Part shown: positions 61,801 to 64,000 of the stretch, in pieces | Position numbering within the stretch: the stretch's first letter is position 1 | Layout: the number at the start of each line of letters is the position of its first letter | The notes under the pieces: generated by a model | Told to the model about the DNA's origin: nothing | Databases searched by the model: none | The model's input: the letters and a program-made list of their open reading frames with translations, nothing else | Source of the DNA: Hyphomicrobium_B sp001006785 | GTDB lineage: Bacteria > Pseudomonadota > Alphaproteobacteria > Rhizobiales > Hyphomicrobiaceae | Assembly (NCBI RefSeq): GCF_001006785.1 | Contig: NZ_CDHO01000002.1 | Location: 372,001-436,000 of the forward strand | DNA length: 64,000 bases | Reading direction: 5' to 3' | Made by a program: the position numbers and the translations under genes

Positions 61801-63246
61801 CCGGAAAACAATGATTATACCGAGCTTGCCGGCGTCGAAATTTTCAACAACGGTAGTTCGAATAAGAATGGCACGATCAATCTGCAGGATGGCTTTACCG
61901 GCGATGTGACGACTCTCACGCCGACGGACGGCGGCACCTTGGCGTTCAACGGCGCGACGGGACACAGCTATCTGAAAGTCGACAGCTTTCTCGCTTCCTC
62001 GTCGAATTCGAGTTCCGATCAGTTGATCATCAATGGCGACGTTTCGGGGAAGACACTGATCGAAGTGAATAACGTCAACCCCGGCTTCGGCTCTTACAAT
62101 CCTCTCGGGATCGAAGTTGTCCGCGCCTCCGGACAAATATCGGCGCAGAATTTTGCGCTGATACATGGCCCGATCGACACCGGTCTTTTCGACTACGATC
62201 TGTATCTCAATGATTCAAACGAGTGGGTGCTTGCGAGTTCGCCGAACCGGACATTCGTCGAGCTTCCGAGCCTTGTGTCAGCAGCGCAATCGATGTGGCA
62301 CAATACGTCCGGTGTTTGGCTCGACAGAACCGCCGATCTCCGCATTGCGGTTCAACGACCGTGCGTATCGGATGGTTTGAAGGGGCCGGTTGAAACATGC
62401 GGCAAGCCAGCAACCTCGGGTGCTTGGGTCAAGGGACTAGGTTCGACGGAATCTCGCGCAGCCTCGCATTCAGTTTCGATCATGGGAACGCGCAATAGCT
62501 TTAAGACGGACTACGATCAGAGCGGCGGCGGCGTTGTCGCCGGCTACGATATCGTAGTGCGGGCCAATGACGGACAGGGGATTTGGCTTGCCGGTGTCAT
62601 GGGTGGTTATCTGAGATCGGTCGTCGATTTCGAAAGCTCGGCGACGCGCGCTGATTTCGAAGGCGGTGCGGTTGGCGCGTACATCACCTATCTCAAGGGG
62701 CCTTGGTTCCTCGATGCTAAGCTGATGGCGAATATCGGCAACGTCGATTATCGCGGCTCGTTCGGCGAGAAAGACAACGCCGGAACAACATCGATCGGCG
62801 GCGTGCTCGATACCGGTTATCGCATCGATCGCGGCCAGTACTTCATCGAGCCGGGAGCGACGCTGGCCTACGTCAACTCGAACATCGACAGTTTGTCTGT
62901 GTACGGAACGTCGGTGAACTTTGCGAACGGCGATAGCTTGAGAGGTCGTTTGGGCGTGCGTGTTGGAACGACGGTCCAGGACGAGCGCGCAAAATACGAG
63001 CCGTTCGTCGGCGTCAGCGCCTGGTACGAATTCCTCGGCGACAACTCCGCGAATGTCGCCAGCGGCGGCTACGTCCTCCAATCGGCGGACGACATGACCG
63101 GCGCGATCGGCGAAGTGACCGGCGGCGTGAACGTCTACAGCCTCTCCGACAACGGGCTGAGCGGCTTCGTCAAAGGCAATTTCGAGTTCGGCAAGGATGA
63201 CTACCTCTCGTTCGGAGGAAGTGTAGGCATGCGCGTCGCCTGGTGA
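58804..63246 (+). CDS. Giant autotransporter with two-unit beta-helix super-repeat
   Basis: A 1480-residue type V secreted protein. GGGGA lies 9 nt before ATG 58804. The long N-terminus (about 56 residues, hydrophobic core ISALALGLVIGGGVM, cut near AQA/AG) looks like an extended autotransporter signal peptide. The passenger (about 57-1130) is a predicted parallel beta-helix: irregular coils to residue 402, then 16 units (403-826) of the type DVRDDVxIxNxFGGxIxG...DGVxI, Asp-rich, with invariant Asn at unit position 10. Residues about 830-1130 are non-repetitive and carry NG-rich strands. From about 1205 (GAWVKGLGSTESRA) to the end is the autotransporter beta-barrel, closing in GMRVAW. The passenger is probably displayed on the cell surface; ligand and role are unknown. 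A perfect hairpin follows. Confidence 0.9.
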   Translation: MGRRDLSTRRHFVKANTAEHRDAPHALLPSFTPPACFISALALGLVIGGGVMDAQAAGCTSSVAGVDLTCTGSVSNQTAFTATSAFAVHLGTTYPTVSPTSITQSTNAPGIKINAGNYGGSITMTNGSSIQVQSGSGSDRHGLVVSSSASDTSKTFTIDIDGSIASADSSGDGVRLEGTSRSVFDVNFGKNAHIGGGDGDDAVIVTGARSLLLKNYGILEGGTGQPTTGGEGINVGNGTRIASRGVTIENHGTITGTGNAGIAGGQGITVFGDGDVDIENSRRGEISGATQGVRVEADGDVTITNRGHIEGKSKAGVEVADGDTVKIKNSSSRAIEGATDGVYVHDVDDAIVDNDHGRIIGHNGDGVRIDDIDDDVTVRNRYGLSSWGAARITGSEHGVSISDVDGGASVDNRFGGKITGRSGDGVHIRDIDERITVDNSFLGRIRGGDDGVNIRDAGDDVVIRNSFGGSISGRKGDGIVVSDVRDDVSITNTFGGRVSGRDNGIIVDDVRDNVSIDNRFGGSISGRRDDGVHVRDVRDDVTVLNGFGGRISGGKDGVDIKDVRDDVTISNALGGRISGRNGDGIKVEDVRDDVRVDNRGNGEIKGRDDGVHIEDVRDNVTVDNSFGGLIAGFRDDGVDISDVSRDVDVLNRFGGQIAGRDNGIQIEDVGDDVRIDNRFGGAVTGLRGDGVRIEDADGSVSVRNSFGGKIAGDDDGIHVSNVDDNVRIDNRFGGTITGRDDDGVDIRDVEGSVRVDNRFGGRISGEDNGLKVHDVDGNVRISNSFGGTIRGDRDNGVDIDDVDGNVRIDNRAGGSISGRNDGVHADDVDGNVTIDNGSGSIRGRRGDGIDVSANGNVTVNNGRHGRITGADSAIQIEAQSAEINSSGLIRGSGDGDATIKLKTKDGATINNERRGRIVGRHYNPTDLIVQAEGGAVTINNDGTMLGQIDLSNAGDTEFGNVFNNTSDHSWTFIGTSNLGNGLADVFNNTGTVFTTDPDAPENNDYTELAGVEIFNNGSSNKNGTINLQDGFTGDVTTLTPTDGGTLAFNGATGHSYLKVDSFLASSSNSSSDQLIINGDVSGKTLIEVNNVNPGFGSYNPLGIEVVRASGQISAQNFALIHGPIDTGLFDYDLYLNDSNEWVLASSPNRTFVELPSLVSAAQSMWHNTSGVWLDRTADLRIAVQRPCVSDGLKGPVETCGKPATSGAWVKGLGSTESRAASHSVSIMGTRNSFKTDYDQSGGGVVAGYDIVVRANDGQGIWLAGVMGGYLRSVVDFESSATRADFEGGAVGAYITYLKGPWFLDAKLMANIGNVDYRGSFGEKDNAGTTSIGGVLDTGYRIDRGQYFIEPGATLAYVNSNIDSLSVYGTSVNFANGDSLRGRLGVRVGTTVQDERAKYEPFVGVSAWYEFLGDNSANVASGGYVLQSADDMTGAIGEVTGGVNVYSLSDNGLSGFVKGNFEFGKDDYLSFGGSVGMRVAW
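60010..61281 (+). repeat. Eight copies of a 159-bp (53-residue) super-repeat
   Basis: Counting residues from each D-V/I/A-x-x-x-V start gives unit lengths 27, 26, 27, 26 ... for 16 units without exception (residues 403-826). Long units have a six-residue turn such as GRRDDG or GRSGDG, short units a five-residue turn such as GRDNG or GGDDG. Asn10, Gly14, Gly18 and a D/N-G pair are present in every unit. A 17th unit (61282 onward) keeps the long-type turn but has lost one residue earlier. Copies are diverged in sequence, so the array is old. Confidence 0.88.
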
Positions 63247-63259
63247 GTGGAGGACGTGC

Positions 63260-63301
63260 CGTTGCCGGAGAGACGCGGCTCTCCCTCTCTCTCCGGCAAC
63301 G
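63260..63301 (+). terminator. Hairpin after the autotransporter gene
   Basis: CGTTGCCGGAGAGA pairs perfectly over 14 bp with TCTCTCCGGCAACG around a 14-nt loop, 14 nt after the stop. No T-tract follows. The rest of 63302-63493 holds no gene and must contain the promoter of the next gene. Confidence 0.65.
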
Positions 63302-63493
63302 AACTCCACTTAATACCTATGCCTTGCGTTGACGGCTGCAACTTAAAGTAGTAGTTTTGTGCTCGATTAGTCTTCAACGGGCGAGATCGTGATGCGTCAG
63401 TGTGATGTGTTTGACCACGGCATGGCGAAGACGTGGGACGGCGTGACAGTGCCCGGGATGGGCGGCGTAAGTATCTGACTGCGCGGAGCTGAC

Positions 63494-64000
63494 ATGGTTC
63501 GAACGCTCGAAGGCCTCGTAATTGCGATCCCGGCGGCGGCAACGGCGACGGGATCGGCTATCGCCGGATTGATCGCTGCGGAGCAAGGCGAATTGCTCTT
63601 GGGAGCGCAGACGACAACGCAGCTCAAGTCGGTCGAGCGATCAATTCGGCCGGGCGAGATTTCGTATCCGGTTCAGGTCGATATCGAGCAGGCAAAATCC
63701 GTCGATGAGTTCTTCAAGATCGCGATCGCACAGTTCGGACGGATAGATGCCATCGTTCTGGAAACAAAATTTCCGAAGCGATCGACGTTGATCGAAAAAT
63801 CGATCGGTTCGGGTGTGCGACGGTTGCTGTACTGTCTCGATGCCGCCCTGCGCTATTGCTCGGGCGATCTCCACATCGTGACGATTTCGCCGGGAGCGGA
63901 CCGCTACGCCATTCCCGTTGCAAACGCCTTTCTCGGCGGCCAGCTTGCGACGCGGAAGACGGCGACATCTCCGGCCTTGACTGTGCGCATGTCGGTCATC
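63494..64000 (+). CDS. Degenerate short-chain dehydrogenase-like protein (3' end outside window)
   Basis: An open frame from ATG 63494 (GGAG 6 nt upstream, at the GCGCGGAGCTGAC stretch) runs 169 codons to the right edge without a stop. Its layout is that of an SDR: TLEGLVIAIPAAATATGSAI in place of the TGxxxGIG cofactor loop, a helix IAGLIAAEQGELLLGAQ, and VDEFFKIAIAQFGRIDAIV, which matches the usual segment before the NNAG strand. But the Gly-rich loop reads PAAATATG, the NNAG site reads ETKF, and the expected YxxxK region reads PVANAFLGGQLA with neither Tyr nor Lys. It may be a non-catalytic SDR paralogue. Confidence 0.65.
   Translation, partial: MVRTLEGLVIAIPAAATATGSAIAGLIAAEQGELLLGAQTTTQLKSVERSIRPGEISYPVQVDIEQAKSVDEFFKIAIAQFGRIDAIVLETKFPKRSTLIEKSIGSGVRRLLYCLDAALRYCSGDLHIVTISPGADRYAIPVANAFLGGQLATRKTATSPALTVRMSVI

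Noticed and set aside
60121..62166. A 681-codon minus-strand open frame opposite the autotransporter
   Set aside because: It mirrors the DNA repeats of the passenger (AVVDPDVAVDV-type repeats) and has no signal peptide or ribosome binding site; the plus-strand frame has both ends of an autotransporter.

Overview
The window is a GC-rich, densely packed chromosomal segment of an alphaproteobacterium, most likely of the order Hyphomicrobiales and possibly Hyphomicrobium-like. The genus is a guess from gene content; no marker such as rRNA is present. Support comes from the order nuo - birA - rnj - mce - DUF1467 - proS - lolCD - dnaE, from lpxI (not lpxH) in the lipid A cluster, from a long RpsB tail, from a 14-subunit complex I operon, and from a GTTC-N7-GTTC SOS box upstream of lexA. 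No rRNA, tRNA, insertion sequence, prophage or CRISPR array was seen.

Layout. 1-1300: the end of an unidentified secreted protein and two small exported proteins, one Gly/Tyr/His-rich and one His/Lys-rich, each followed by a hairpin. 1712-18872: complete nuoA-N (NADH:quinone oxidoreductase), in which the A-E part is interrupted by four extra genes: a secreted protein, two membrane proteins and an FlK-like hotdog thioesterase. 18877-29555: birA, RNase J, methylmalonyl-CoA epimerase, a DUF1467 membrane protein, a long prolyl-tRNA synthetase, lipoprotein-release transporter genes lolC/E and lolD, and dnaE. 29705-30429: two small exported proteins. 30817-46277: translation and envelope genes rpsB-tsf, pyrH-frr-uppS-cdsA-dxr-rseP-bamA-lpxD-fabZ-lpxA-lpxI-lpxB, which supply isoprenoid carrier lipid, phospholipid precursor, outer-membrane protein assembly and lipid A. 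46235-49303: gltA and gltX on the minus strand, then comEC (+) and lexA (-).

52651-64000 is the accessory end: a small possible winged-helix protein and a solitary Cas2-like/SinR-type protein on the minus strand, a tiny membrane protein, a secreted 17-kDa-antigen-like protein, pdxH, a DUF1499 gene that runs 161 bp into a convergent metallo-beta-lactamase-fold gene, a PilZ protein, two unknown small proteins, a 1480-residue autotransporter and the first part of an apparently degenerate short-chain dehydrogenase.

The observations most worth following: (1) the autotransporter passenger holds 16 consecutive beta-helix-like units that alternate strictly 27/26 residues, an exact 53-residue (159-bp) two-unit super-repeat; (2) LpxI carries a second, degenerate copy of its own C-terminal domain; (3) NuoE and RpsB end in the same helix-hairpin-helix-like domain; (4) the prolyl-tRNA synthetase is of the archaeal/eukaryotic-like type but has lost the zinc-site cysteines; (5) a stand-alone Cas2-like protein sits near lexA; (6) the SDR-like protein at the right edge appears to lack both cofactor and catalytic motifs. 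All functional statements rest on reading the translated sequence and on remembered family knowledge; no database search was run.
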